Below, piece by piece: positions 8,011-16,898 of a stretch of DNA of 64,000 bases; position 1 is the first letter of the stretch; each line of letters opens with the position of its first letter. The DNA lies in assembly GCF_000582685.1 (NCBI RefSeq), contig NZ_KK073769.1, forward strand, positions 1,004,891-1,068,890. The letters are read 5' to 3'. This DNA is from [Scytonema hofmanni] UTEX 2349. GTDB lineage: Bacteria > Cyanobacteriota > Cyanobacteriia > Cyanobacteriales > Nostocaceae. The position numbers and the translations under genes are program-made. Under the pieces are notes generated by a model. It was given only the letters and a program-made list of their open reading frames with translations. It ran no database searches and was not told the origin of the DNA.

Positions 8011-10842
8011 TTACCTTGTTTCCATCGTTTCCACTCGGAAACGTTCAACGGAGGAAATTAAATCGCGGGATACACCGACAAGGTGTTGTAAAGCACCAGA
8101 CACTCTCTGTGCTTCTTGGGAGGTTTCTTGCGCTGTGAGTTCCACGGACTGCATTACATGAGCCACAGCGCGGGAGGTTTCCGTTTGTTCTACAGTGTCA
8201 GTAGTGATAGAACGTACAAGAATATCAATGCGATTTGCGACTTGAATGATATTTTCAAGCGATCGCTTGGCTTCTTCTGCTAATTTTGTACCTTGAATAA
8301 CCTGTTGCGTGCCTTCTTCCATTGCCGTCATTACAGAACTTGTTTCGCTCTGAATTTGCCGGACAATTTCTTCAATTTCTTTCAAAGATTTAGCCGATCT
8401 ATCTGCAAGCTGACGCACCTCATCAGCAACGATCGCAAATCCTCTTCCAGCTTCTCCGGCTCGCGCTGCCTCAATACTAGCATTCAGCGCTAACAGATTG
8501 GTTCTAGAGGCAATTTGCGAAATCAAAGCGACAATTTTAGAAATTTCTTGGGAAGATTCCGCCAACCGCTTGACTTTTCGAGTAGTTTCTGCAACAGTTT
8601 CGCGAATTTCCAAAATCCCCGCCACGGTGTTTTCTACCGCTTCTCCACCTTTAAGGGCAAAAGCGCTAGCTTCACGGGTGACAGTTTCGGCTTCTCGCGC
8701 TGCTTCCGCTACCCGCTGAATCGAATCTGTCATTACCTGCACGGAATTTAAAGTCACTGCCAACTCTTCAGCTTGGTGCAAAGCATCACTAGATAATGCT
8801 CTAGCAAAAGTTTCTGAATTGGTTGCTCCTTTTGTCACTTCCCGCGCTGCCACTTTCACCTGTTGGACGATATCCCGCAAATTTTGAATTGTTAAGTTAA
8901 AAGCGTCCGCAACTGCTCCCAAGACATCAGCCGTCACCTCAGCTTGCACGGTCAAATCTCCCCTTGCAGCTCCTTCCACATCGTCCAACAACCGAATTAC
9001 TTGGCGTTGAAGATTTTCTTTTGCTTCTTCTTGTTCATCAGCTTTGCGTTGAGCTTCGTTTGTGGTGGTGAAAATTACCCTCGCCATTTCGTTGAAGCTA
9101 GCAGCTAACTGTCCTAATTGATCTTCAGAATACACCGTGGCTTGGGCATTGAGATTTCCTTGACGCACCGCATCAAACTGAGTTTGCAGATCCTTAGTTG
9201 TGCGACGAATTTGTTTGACTGTGACATTTCCCATAAAGCCAGCGGTACCAAAACTAGCAAGTCCGGCAGCTAGAGCCATTACCCAGCCTGTATTTCGCAC
9301 TCCTTCGCGTTGTTGTGGGGTTGACAAATTAGCGGCGCCGAAACTAACTACAGCCACAACTACAGCCGAAACAATACCGACAGTCCCAGCAATGATCCAT
9401 TGTTTTTGTTCCAGGGGAGCATTTTCTAATGGTGCTAATAACCCTTGTTCGACATTAACAACAGGTTCTAGTTTTGAGACATCTGTTTGGGTAAAAATGG
9501 GGACTGCTTCTTGGGAACCAGTCATGCTGAAGAGTTCCGAATCGCGATCGCGTAGCGTCTCCGACAGGAGATCGTTTGTTTCCGTGCTTTGTGGAACTTT
9601 TTTGCCTATTTTACTACTGGTTTCCAATGAACCAGAAGGTGTTGACATTTCCCCGAAATTAGAAGTTCCTCCTGTGAGATCAAAACCAGGAATGTTTCCT
9701 AAATCGTCAAAGGCATCAAAGTCGTCTAAAAAGTCGATGTTATTATTTTTGGAAGTATTTGCACTAATTACACTGTTTGTATTTTCCTCATCTATTAACG
9801 CATCTGAGCCAAAGGCAGACTCAAAAGCCTCAAAGTCAAAACTATCCTCATCATCTAACCCGTTTTGCTTTTTGTCAGTTGAGTCTAAATATTCAGACTT
9901 TTCCTCTAAAGCAAAATTACCATTTAATGATGAAGTTTTTAAATTATTTTCTGGACTGCTGTATACCGAATTATTTATTGGTTTTGATCCATTTTTGCTA
10001 AAAATCTCGCTCATAAATAAAGTTTCGTCTTCAACATTATTTAGTTGAGACTGAAACTCTTCACTAATTAATGCTTGGGTATTTTCAACCATCAAAAAAT
10101 CCGCAGGTTTTTCTAAACTATTGTCTGTTGATGGTAGAAACTCTTCAAAAGGCGAACCGCTATCGCTATTGCTGTTAATTGGGGAATTTTTCTCAGTATA
10201 ATTTGCGCCACCTCCTAGCTCTTGACTAGCTTGTAAGGCATCTTCTGGGGAGAAAGCTGGCAAATCTAACTTTGATTTTTCCTCCAAATTACTTGAATCT
10301 AATTCTGATTCTGCATTCAAGGCAAAAGGATTATTGCCAGCAGGATCTGAAGATTCTAGTGACGTACCAAATACAGTACTGTCTTCGAGCATTTCAAATG
10401 GGCTACTAAAAGATACTTCTTCGATCGCGTCCACAGCTTGTGGATGCTCACTATAAGAGCTTAAATCAAAGTGATTATCTTCATTGCCTGTGCCCAAAGC
10501 CACAACTTCAGGCTCGCTAAAATTCATCCGCTCATCATCTACCTCGGCGATTTGTTCTTCTTGCTGTCGGTATTGATTGACATTTTCAAGACCATTACGA
10601 GCAAAAGTAATAAGTTCTTCATCGTCACTTAACTGCAAAACTTTTTGGTATTCTGATAATGCCACGTCATATTGTTGCAAAACATAGTAAACGTGACCCC
10701 GCAACAAATGGCAGTTAGCGTCATCGGGTAAATTTTTTACCACAGAGTCAACTAAGGTGGCGGCAAGTTCATAGTTTTGTTGCGCGTATGCCGTACAAGC
10801 TTGTTTATAAATTTCTAAGTATTCGTCTATATTTGCTTCCAT
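8011..10842 (-). CDS. hmpD: HmpD: methyl-accepting chemotaxis protein (PilJ-like) with TPR N-terminus
   Basis: A 943-aa MCP. Residues 1-100 form TPR-like helices (NLPDDANCHLLRGHVYYVLQ), followed by an acidic Ser-rich stretch to about 460. Two hydrophobic segments follow (about 481-505 and 516-537), then HAMP-like repeats and the cytoplasmic signalling hairpin with the conserved tip AGRGFAIVADEVRQLADRSA near residue 800. The tip binds CheA/CheW, here HmpE and HmpC. There is no large periplasmic sensor loop: the two membrane spans are only about 10 residues apart, so input is probably cytoplasmic through the TPR region. It lies between hmpC (16 bp upstream) and hmpE. This architecture matches the Nostoc HmpD/Synechocystis PilJ group. 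Confidence 0.88.
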   Translation of the reverse strand: MEANIDEYLEIYKQACTAYAQQNYELAATLVDSVVKNLPDDANCHLLRGHVYYVLQQYDVALSEYQKVLQLSDDEELITFARNGLENVNQYRQQEEQIAEVDDERMNFSEPEVVALGTGNEDNHFDLSSYSEHPQAVDAIEEVSFSSPFEMLEDSTVFGTSLESSDPAGNNPFALNAESELDSSNLEEKSKLDLPAFSPEDALQASQELGGGANYTEKNSPINSNSDSGSPFEEFLPSTDNSLEKPADFLMVENTQALISEEFQSQLNNVEDETLFMSEIFSKNGSKPINNSVYSSPENNLKTSSLNGNFALEEKSEYLDSTDKKQNGLDDEDSFDFEAFESAFGSDALIDEENTNSVISANTSKNNNIDFLDDFDAFDDLGNIPGFDLTGGTSNFGEMSTPSGSLETSSKIGKKVPQSTETNDLLSETLRDRDSELFSMTGSQEAVPIFTQTDVSKLEPVVNVEQGLLAPLENAPLEQKQWIIAGTVGIVSAVVVAVVSFGAANLSTPQQREGVRNTGWVMALAAGLASFGTAGFMGNVTVKQIRRTTKDLQTQFDAVRQGNLNAQATVYSEDQLGQLAASFNEMARVIFTTTNEAQRKADEQEEAKENLQRQVIRLLDDVEGAARGDLTVQAEVTADVLGAVADAFNLTIQNLRDIVQQVKVAAREVTKGATNSETFARALSSDALHQAEELAVTLNSVQVMTDSIQRVAEAAREAETVTREASAFALKGGEAVENTVAGILEIRETVAETTRKVKRLAESSQEISKIVALISQIASRTNLLALNASIEAARAGEAGRGFAIVADEVRQLADRSAKSLKEIEEIVRQIQSETSSVMTAMEEGTQQVIQGTKLAEEAKRSLENIIQVANRIDILVRSITTDTVEQTETSRAVAHVMQSVELTAQETSQEAQRVSGALQHLVGVSRDLISSVERFRVETMETR

Positions 10843-10858
10843 TTCCTGCCTCCCAATT

Positions 10859-11389
10859 TCATCCTGCCCACCGTGCGCTCCGCAAAATAGCTATTTGATC
10901 TAGCAGTCGCAGACACTGATTTTTTTGAGCATCTAATAACCACTCTCCCCGCAAAAAGGGAGCCATAGCGTCTGGCACGTTATTTGGTGCAATTAGATGC
11001 TGTACGTCAAGCCAGTCCATGCCACCAATTTGTTCTACTGCTAAACCAACTATTGTGTCTTGCTCTTCTATAGCAATCACCGGAATTTCTGCTTTGTCGG
11101 TATTTAACGGAGTTACTTCTCCTAAAAATTGACCCAAATCAGCCACCCAAATTACTCGACCTCGTAAATTTAGAGTACCCAAAAGTAAAGGAGAAGCATT
11201 AGGAATTGGAGTAATTCTATCGGGACTTAGTTCAATTACCTCGCGGATGCCTGTGGCTGGTAATGCAAACTCCTGATGCAAGGGAATATAAAACCGTAAA
11301 TGTAACTCACCTTCAGGACTTTCTACTTGAAATTCAGGACGGAAGTGGTCTTGACCGCTGCCTCCTAAAAAGTCCGGTAACTTAACCAT
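10859..11389 (-). CDS. hmpC: HmpC: CheW-like adaptor
   Basis: A 176-aa CheW-domain protein. Visible family features are the opening strands YIPLHQEFALPATGIREVIE, the PDRITPIPNASPLLLGTLNL segment (conserved P-N-P-L-GxxNLRG core), then GRVIWVADLGQFLG and IVGLAVEQIGGM. CheW couples MCP receptors to the CheA kinase, so this one should bridge HmpD and HmpE. It is 13 bp downstream of hmpB and 16 bp upstream of hmpD, consistent with one transcript. Confidence 0.88.
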   Translation of the reverse strand: MVKLPDFLGGSGQDHFRPEFQVESPEGELHLRFYIPLHQEFALPATGIREVIELSPDRITPIPNASPLLLGTLNLRGRVIWVADLGQFLGEVTPLNTDKAEIPVIAIEEQDTIVGLAVEQIGGMDWLDVQHLIAPNNVPDAMAPFLRGEWLLDAQKNQCLRLLDQIAILRSARWAG

Positions 11390-11402
11390 GTTTTTTCCAT
11401 CC

Positions 11403-11768
11403 TTATCCTCGCAGCAGTTGTTTGACTGTTCCTACCAACTCGGTTGGCTGAAACGGTTTGGCTATGTACGCATCGGCGCCTTGTTTCATACCCCAGTAGC
11501 GATCGAATTCTTCCCCTTTGGAAGAACACATGACTACAGGCACGTTTTGGGTTTTTGGATCTGACTTTAGCCGACGACAAACTTCGTAGCCATTCATCCT
11601 GGGCATGACAATATCCAATACCACTAGATCGGGAGCTGTGGTTTGAATTGCTTCTAACGCTTCTAATCCGTCACTTGCGTGGGTGACTGTTAAGCCACTC
11701 GCTTTTAGGAGGTCTGTAATCATCTCCCTTTGTGCCACACTGTCTTCCACAATCAGAACTGTACTCAT
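11403..11768 (-). CDS. hmpB: HmpB: CheY-like response regulator
   Basis: A 121-aa single-domain receiver. The acidic pocket is E8/D9 in LIVEDSVAQ, the phospho-acceptor Asp-52 is in VVLDIVMPRMNG, and the switch Lys-104 is in YIAKPFQP. There is no output domain, so it signals by protein contact, as PilH/CheY. It is the second gene of the cluster and is separated from hmpA by about 300 bp of tandem repeats. Confidence 0.88.
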   Translation of the reverse strand: MSTVLIVEDSVAQREMITDLLKASGLTVTHASDGLEALEAIQTTAPDLVVLDIVMPRMNGYEVCRRLKSDPKTQNVPVVMCSSKGEEFDRYWGMKQGADAYIAKPFQPTELVGTVKQLLRG

Positions 11769-11895
11769 AAATGCCTAATTTACCTCCTGAGGTAGACGTT
11801 TCCCTATCTGGAGCATTCCCTGAGTTAAGCGCAAGCATTTAGTGTATAAATTTATTCTATTTTTCACTAATGTACTAGATAATATCGTTTTACTG

Positions 11896-12092
11896 GGGCA
11901 TTGGGCATTGGGCATTGGGCATTGGGCATTGGGCATTGGGCATTGGGCATTGGGCATTGGGAATTTTTCTTTCTCCCCATCTCCCTATCTCCCCCATCTC
12001 CCCATCTCCCCATCTCCCCATCTCCCCATCCCCCCATCTCCCTATCTCCCCATCTCCCCATCCCCCCATCTCCCTATCTCCCTATCTCCCCA
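11896..12092. repeat. Two short-tandem-repeat arrays between hmpA and hmpB
   Basis: From 11896 to about 11962 there are about eight copies of the octamer GGGCATTG. From about 11968 to 12092 there are about fifteen copies of an octamer of type CATCTCCC/TATCTCCC. The second array runs into the 3' end of hmpA: the last six codons and the TAG stop of hmpA are repeat sequence. Translated ORFs in this stretch are low-complexity artefacts. Confidence 0.92.
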
Positions 12093-13369
12093 GCCCCCAA
12101 TACTGCTGATTCTGTGATATTATCTTTTACTCGATCTAGTAGGGTGTCAACAACTCTTACGTTTTGGTTGTGTCGCCAAACAAGACTATAGTTGAGATAT
12201 TTTTCTACAAGCATCAGCAATTCTGTGTCTGTAAATGGTTTTGTTAAATAATCTGTTGCTCCAACCATCCTTGCTCTAACGCGATCAATAAATGCATTTT
12301 TACTACTTAGCATGATAATCGGCACGAGACGAAATGCTGTTGAATGTCGCAGCATTCCACAAATTTCGTAACCATCTAACTCTGGCATGGTTATATCGCA
12401 TAAAATTAGATTTGGCTTGATTTGAAAAACACAGGCGATCGCTTCAAGGGGATTGGTGAAGGCGATCGCTTCATAACCTTTTGGTTTCAAAATAGACTCT
12501 ACAGTTTCACAAATCGTAGCCGTATCGTCAATACACACTATGCGTGCCTTTTGTAATAACTCTTGTTTCCTCTGTTGGATTTCTGTAACCGTAGATATAC
12601 TTGAATATACTAAATGCACGCAACCTTGTTGCACGTATGGATATATTGCTTTAGCAACTGTCAAAACGTCTCGATTCAGATACCGAGCCAATTGACGCAA
12701 AGATGTTTTACCATCGACCCACTGCTGTAACTTATTCACTGTTGCTGCTGGCAATGAGGAACGTAGTTCAGTTATATCAGCAAGCACGGGAAATTGATCG
12801 GGAGATTGAATATGCGGATAAAGCAACTTCCACTCTTGCACCTGCTTCATAATTGTAGTGACAAGCGGACCAATCTCTAAGGTAGTTAATTGCGGGGCAA
12901 ATGCCGAACCCAAATCGAAAATGAAGCTACCTTGATGTAAACTCAGCAAATCAAACAAAGTCTCATGCACCAAGCGGTGGATAATAGTTTGCGCCACTTT
13001 TGGTTGAATAATATTCCGCTCTAAAAGCGTCCAAAGATAGCCGTATTCTGGAGCATTTAGTGTTTCTAGATAAGCAAGTTGCACTTTGTCAAGTGGTTTC
13101 TGAATTTGGTAATGACGCAAGTAATCGGCAATTCTTGTCAAACTGCTGTCGCTATCTTGGCAATAAATAATTTGACCATTGAAAAAAAATACGTACCAAG
13201 ACTGTTGTTTAAACTCAGACCAAGAACCCTGTCTAATTACTTCATCTACACTCAGTTTGTTGCTATTGTGACAGCTACGGGCTTCTACAAATAATTGCCC
13301 TGTTCGCTGCCCCAACTCAATCAATTGGAGAATACTACGAATATCAATTTCATTTAAATTTCCGTACAT
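12074..13369 (-). CDS. hmpA: HmpA: PATAN-domain response regulator (PatA/PilG-like)
   Basis: A 431-aa PatA-family regulator. The N-terminus YGNLNEIDIRSILQLIELGQ is the start of a PATAN (DUF4388) domain, with a following helical insert. The C-terminal receiver (about 275-400) has CIDDTATICE, the phospho-Asp in LCDITMPELDGYEICG and Lys in LTKPFTDTE. Known family members gate type IV pilus motility and phototaxis. It is the first gene of hmpA-E and is divergent from hmpF across 324 bp. The C-terminus AGEIGR and the stop are encoded by the octamer repeat array, so the native end has been replaced or extended. Confidence 0.87.
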   Translation of the reverse strand: MYGNLNEIDIRSILQLIELGQRTGQLFVEARSCHNSNKLSVDEVIRQGSWSEFKQQSWYVFFFNGQIIYCQDSDSSLTRIADYLRHYQIQKPLDKVQLAYLETLNAPEYGYLWTLLERNIIQPKVAQTIIHRLVHETLFDLLSLHQGSFIFDLGSAFAPQLTTLEIGPLVTTIMKQVQEWKLLYPHIQSPDQFPVLADITELRSSLPAATVNKLQQWVDGKTSLRQLARYLNRDVLTVAKAIYPYVQQGCVHLVYSSISTVTEIQQRKQELLQKARIVCIDDTATICETVESILKPKGYEAIAFTNPLEAIACVFQIKPNLILCDITMPELDGYEICGMLRHSTAFRLVPIIMLSSKNAFIDRVRARMVGATDYLTKPFTDTELLMLVEKYLNYSLVWRHNQNVRVVDTLLDRVKDNITESAVLGAGEIGR

Positions 13370-13693
13370 TTAGCTAAAAGGCGCTCCAAGTCATTTTATT
13401 TAGATTCAATGTTAATTTTGCCCTTCTTTTCCACGATACCCTCACTTCAAACTTTAACTTTGTTTAATATACTTTTACAATGCTAGTGATAACACGGTCG
13501 TCATCACAACTGCTACCAGTACAAAATGTAAAAACGCGACAAGTTGATTTTATAAATATCAAGACGAAATCTCGCGTCTATAAGTAGTTTTGTTTGTCTT
13601 ATTTTCCTATATAGGTGAAATAAGATAAATTTACGCAATTATTTAAGGTATAGCCCAATATAGGGCGTTAAGTACATCAAAAGGAATAGCGGT
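13370..13693. promoter_or_regulatory. Divergent hmpA / hmpF promoter region
   Basis: A 324-bp AT-rich spacer between the divergent hmpA and hmpF starts must hold promoters for both. An AAAGGAA ribosome binding site sits about 6 nt before the hmpF GTG. In Nostoc the hmp genes are activated during hormogonium development under an alternative sigma-factor cascade. No sigma motif was assigned here by eye. Confidence 0.55.
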
Positions 13694-15448
13694 GTGCTGT
13701 ATTTAGCAGAAGTACAAAAACAAAAAGGCGGCTTACTCGGTGGTGGTTCTAAAGCAGAACTGAAATTACTGGCTTGTCAACGGACAGACCAAAATTGGAG
13801 TAATGTTTCAGAAGAAGTGATTGCAGCTGAAGACGCTAACAAATTAAACGATGGCGCTTTAGTGCTGGTTGAATTGAATCCTCAGCGTCAAGTGCAGAGA
13901 ATTCAAGAAGCAGGGCGTCCGCTAGTTAATATTTTGCAGAATTTTTCTCGTCAAGTAGAAAAATTCAAGCTCAAAGAAGAAGAAATTGATCAGTGGAAAG
14001 AGTCACTGACATTTCAGGCACAAGAGTTAAATCGCCGCGAAATGGAAATGGAAGCGCGTGCGGAACAACTGCAACACATGGATGATGATTTTCAACATCT
14101 AGAAGCCGAAAAGCAAGAAGTTGATACTTCAAAACAGGAAATAGAACGGTTGCGAGAAGAATTTGAACGCAATCGCCAAGAACTAGAAGGTGCTTGGGAG
14201 CATTTGCGCGGTGAGCAACGCCGTTTTGAGGAACATCAAGCAGAATTTCAGCAAGGGAATGTTTTAGATGAGGAGCAAAGCCGGGTGTTGAGAGAGTTGC
14301 TCGATCGCCTTTCCAGTCAAGTCGCTCCCACTGAAACGGTGCGAGAGCATCTTAATTTTGCCTTAGAAATGGTGGAAAGCCAACAAGCTACTCTTAATCC
14401 ACGCTGGCAAGAATTAGAATCTTTAAGAACTACGGCTACTCAACAGCAAGCGGAAATTGACCAACTAGAGCAAACAAAATGCGATCGCCAAACTGAATGG
14501 CAACAAGCCCAAAATGCTTTAGAGCAGCAAACAGCAGAGTTGAAAATAAATACAACATCTCTGACCACCAAACTTGAATGCGCTCGAATGCTTCATGTGC
14601 AGTTACAACACCAAGAAGATTTACACCAGCAAATTGAATTTTTGGTGGCTATTTCTGGAGATGTGGTTTTTGGAGAGCAGGTTGATGTCGAAGCTTTGGA
14701 AAAAATGCCACTAGAAGAACTGCAACAAACTGTGCAGGACTTACACGAAAAGTTGCAAATTGACTCTAGCTTTGTCCACGAGCAAGAAGTAGAACTGAAA
14801 TTCAAACAAGACTTTATAGACGAACTGCAAAATAAGTTAAATCAAGCATCTGACAATGACCATATCAATTTAGAAATGGAATTGGCAGATGAAAAAGACT
14901 TATACCAAATGTTAAATGAAACATTGGTAGGACAACGCCGCAGTTTATTACACCGGCAAGAGTCTTTTAAGCAACACCAAGCGGTATTGCATCGCCGACA
15001 AGGATATTCATCTACTAATGAAGATGAGTACAAAATAGATTTAGTACCAATTTTGCGGCAATTTGAGGCGCAACAACAACAACAGTCGGAGGAACTGCAA
15101 AACTTAGAACGTGAGATTGAAGAGATTCGTTCTCAAATTGAGCTAGCTGAAAAAACGTTCAACAATCAAATTCACTTCACAGAACAGAAGCGCCAAGAAG
15201 TAAAAGTCTTGGAAGAAAACTTGCAGTCGTTGCGAATAGCCACTGCTGAATACTGGGCTAAAGCTAATGTTTATCAAGAAACGCTACAACCAACTCAGGA
15301 TTCCCTCGACGGTTTACGCCACAAGCTGCAAGGCATAGCTGAATCTTTGGCTACAGTACAGGAAACTGGTGATTATCAACTTCAGACTATTACCCAGATG
15401 CGTCAAACTATTTTAAGTTTGATTCAACCACAATTGTTGGCGTCTTAG
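13694..15448 (+). CDS. hmpF: HmpF: coiled-coil filament-pole motility protein
   Basis: A 584-aa protein starting at GTG with MLYLAEVQKQKGGLLGGGSK, the conserved globular N-terminus of cyanobacterial HmpF. Almost everything after residue 85 is coiled coil with heptads of L/E/Q/R (for example QKQEVDTSKQEIERLREEFE type segments). In Nostoc, HmpF sits at cell poles and is needed to place and activate type IV pili for gliding. Its position divergent from hmpA-E is the known arrangement. The TAG stop is the first three bases of a TAGGGAC heptamer repeat. Confidence 0.86.
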   Translation: MLYLAEVQKQKGGLLGGGSKAELKLLACQRTDQNWSNVSEEVIAAEDANKLNDGALVLVELNPQRQVQRIQEAGRPLVNILQNFSRQVEKFKLKEEEIDQWKESLTFQAQELNRREMEMEARAEQLQHMDDDFQHLEAEKQEVDTSKQEIERLREEFERNRQELEGAWEHLRGEQRRFEEHQAEFQQGNVLDEEQSRVLRELLDRLSSQVAPTETVREHLNFALEMVESQQATLNPRWQELESLRTTATQQQAEIDQLEQTKCDRQTEWQQAQNALEQQTAELKINTTSLTTKLECARMLHVQLQHQEDLHQQIEFLVAISGDVVFGEQVDVEALEKMPLEELQQTVQDLHEKLQIDSSFVHEQEVELKFKQDFIDELQNKLNQASDNDHINLEMELADEKDLYQMLNETLVGQRRSLLHRQESFKQHQAVLHRRQGYSSTNEDEYKIDLVPILRQFEAQQQQQSEELQNLEREIEEIRSQIELAEKTFNNQIHFTEQKRQEVKVLEENLQSLRIATAEYWAKANVYQETLQPTQDSLDGLRHKLQGIAESLATVQETGDYQLQTITQMRQTILSLIQPQLLAS

Positions 15449-15525
15449 GGACTGGGGACTGGGAAGAAACAGATCGATGTGAATAATCCCTAATCCCTAG
15501 TCCCTAATCCCTAGTCCCTAATTAA
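15446..15525. repeat. Heptamer repeats shared by the hmpF and tilS 3' ends
   Basis: TAGGGAC-type heptamers start at the hmpF stop codon (TAG 15446-15448). The complementary heptamers (CTAGTCC/CTAATCC) continue into the 3' end of tilS, whose last two codons and TAG stop (15511-15513) are made of repeat. The opposed copies can pair, so the convergent transcripts may end in a shared hairpin. Confidence 0.85.
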
Positions 15526-16521
15526 TATCCAGTCGTTTTCTACTTTGGCGATCGCACCCCCAGGAAATGGATCGGTTTGCGATCGGTTTGGTGCTGTAAT
15601 TAAAGCTGTTAGTTTTTCGATTTGCTCAAAACTAGGCGCACATGGAAGTATTTGTTGTAAACAGTAACGCATGACGCGACGCTGCAACGCCAATGGTGCT
15701 TTCTGCAAAATGCGACGATTTAGTTTTAGGGGGAGTATCTCCTCTTGTCTCTCCATCTCCCCATCTCCCCCACTCATCGCCTCACAACGCAAGCGATCGG
15801 CTGCTTGTTCTAAATATTCCACTTCAGCTTGGAGAAGTTCGGCGGTTTGAGCTAAAGCTGATTCAACTTGGGGGTTGAAATTTTCTTGCAAATATGGTAA
15901 TAATTCTAGTCGGATGCGGTTACGGGTGTACTTCAAATCTTCATTTGTGCAATCTTCCCAAATTGGTAGTTGAAAGTCTTGACAAAAATCTCCCGTTTGG
16001 GTACGAGTGATTTCTAAAAGTGGACGCACTAGCAGAATGTTATCAGTTAATGGGCGTTGCCAAGTTAAAGCTTGCAAACCATCAGCACCAGTACCACGCA
16101 TTAAGTTGTAAAGAAGAGTTTCCGCGCGATCGCTCTTTGTGTGACCTGTAACGATATAGTTATAATTATGTTCAAGTGCGATCGCTCTCATTGCTTGATA
16201 CCGCCAGTTGCGAGCCGCAGCTTCACTATTTAAAGCTTCGTTAGCGGTTTCTAAATAAAAGAATATTTCCCAACTTTCGGCTAAATTTTTTACATGATTG
16301 GCATTAGTTTGCGAGTCAGGACGCCAGCGATGATCGCAGTGAGCAATACCTAAATGCCATCCCCATTTTGGTTGTAAATCTAACAGTAATTTGATTAAAC
16401 ACAGAGAATCCTGCCCACCGGAAACCGCAACTAATAAGCGTTGATTGCGTTCAAATAAATGACGCGATCGGATGGTGCGATGTATTTTTGCATGGAGAGG
16501 AGTCCAAAAAGAGCGGCTCAT
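15511..16521 (-). CDS. tilS: tRNA(Ile)-lysidine synthetase
   Basis: A 336-aa TilS, which uses ATP to convert the wobble C of the CAU anticodon tRNA-Ile to lysidine so that it reads AUA. The N-type ATP pyrophosphatase PP-loop is VAVSGGQDS (34-39). Other family signatures are GIAHCDHRWRPDS, YIVTGHTKSDRAETLLYNL and RGTGADGL, and the ENCT-like WEDCTNEDLKYTRNRIR. It is convergent with hmpF. The start codon lies inside the first unit of a 37-bp tandem repeat, and the stop codon is supplied by a heptamer repeat at the 3' end, so both gene ends are bordered by repeats. Confidence 0.93.
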   Translation of the reverse strand: MSRSFWTPLHAKIHRTIRSRHLFERNQRLLVAVSGGQDSLCLIKLLLDLQPKWGWHLGIAHCDHRWRPDSQTNANHVKNLAESWEIFFYLETANEALNSEAAARNWRYQAMRAIALEHNYNYIVTGHTKSDRAETLLYNLMRGTGADGLQALTWQRPLTDNILLVRPLLEITRTQTGDFCQDFQLPIWEDCTNEDLKYTRNRIRLELLPYLQENFNPQVESALAQTAELLQAEVEYLEQAADRLRCEAMSGGDGEMERQEEILPLKLNRRILQKAPLALQRRVMRYCLQQILPCAPSFEQIEKLTALITAPNRSQTDPFPGGAIAKVENDWILIRD

Positions 16522-16624
16522 TGTTGATTAATACCCGACGATTAAAATCGCGGCTCATTGTTAATTAATACCCGACGATTAAAATCGCGGCTCATTGTTA
16601 ATTAATACCCGACGATTAAAATCG
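16514..16624. repeat. Three tandem 37-bp repeats over the tilS start
   Basis: Units at 16514-16550, 16551-16587 and 16588-16624 are identical apart from one base in the first. Each contains CGGCTCATTG and CCCGACGATTAAAATCG. The first unit includes the tilS ATG, so each further unit supplies another ATG and TGAGCCG context upstream. The units abut directly with no spacers, so this is not a CRISPR. The unit's end resembles a common interspersed cyanobacterial repeat that continues at 16625-16660. Confidence 0.9.
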
Positions 16625-16715
16625 CAGCTACACAAACAAAGTCCGCCTTCGCGGACTAAACTAACCATATGATTTACATAAGATAGCCAAATAAATTTGG
16701 CTTATTCGCTTATAT

Positions 16716-16740
16716 CCCCCGGTTAGAAACCGGGGGTTTT
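16716..16740 (+). terminator. Hairpin plus T-run in an interspersed repeat block
   Basis: CCCCCGGTT (16716-16724) pairs with AACCGGGGG (16728-16736), followed by TTTT. It has intrinsic-terminator form on the plus strand, but no plus-strand gene ends here. The surrounding 16625-16850 contains several GC-rich inverted repeats (for example CCCACGCAGGTGGG) of the interspersed palindromic type. No gene was found between tilS and ccsA. Confidence 0.5.
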
Positions 16741-16851
16741 ACGCATCACGACTCTACCAAAAAACGCATTTAGCCCACGCAGGTGGGCTTTGTTCCTATA
16801 GCCCCAGACTTCCAGTCTGAGGGCATTATGACCTACATTCCGCACTTGGTT

Positions 16852-16882
16852 GTTAAAAATTTCCCCTCTTATGTGAGAGGGG
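16852..16882 (-). terminator. Terminator of ccsA
   Basis: On the minus strand, about 17 bp after the ccsA stop, CCCCTCT and AGAGGGG form a 7-bp stem (16863-16869 with 16876-16882), followed by AAATTTTT. It is a plausible rho-independent terminator for ccsA. Confidence 0.6.
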
Positions 16883-16898
16883 AAAAACAATAATATTC

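Noticed and set aside
9200..10048. 282-codon plus-strand ORF opposite hmpD
   Set aside because: It is an antisense shadow of the Ser/Asp-rich linker of hmpD, which is the coding strand by domain content.
11842..12191. Several overlapping ORFs of 60-96 codons on both strands
   Set aside because: They are translations of octamer tandem repeats and have no non-repetitive protein sequence.
16514..16624. CRISPR-like array of 37-bp repeats
   Set aside because: The units touch each other without spacers, there are only three, and no cas genes are nearby. They are plain tandem repeats.
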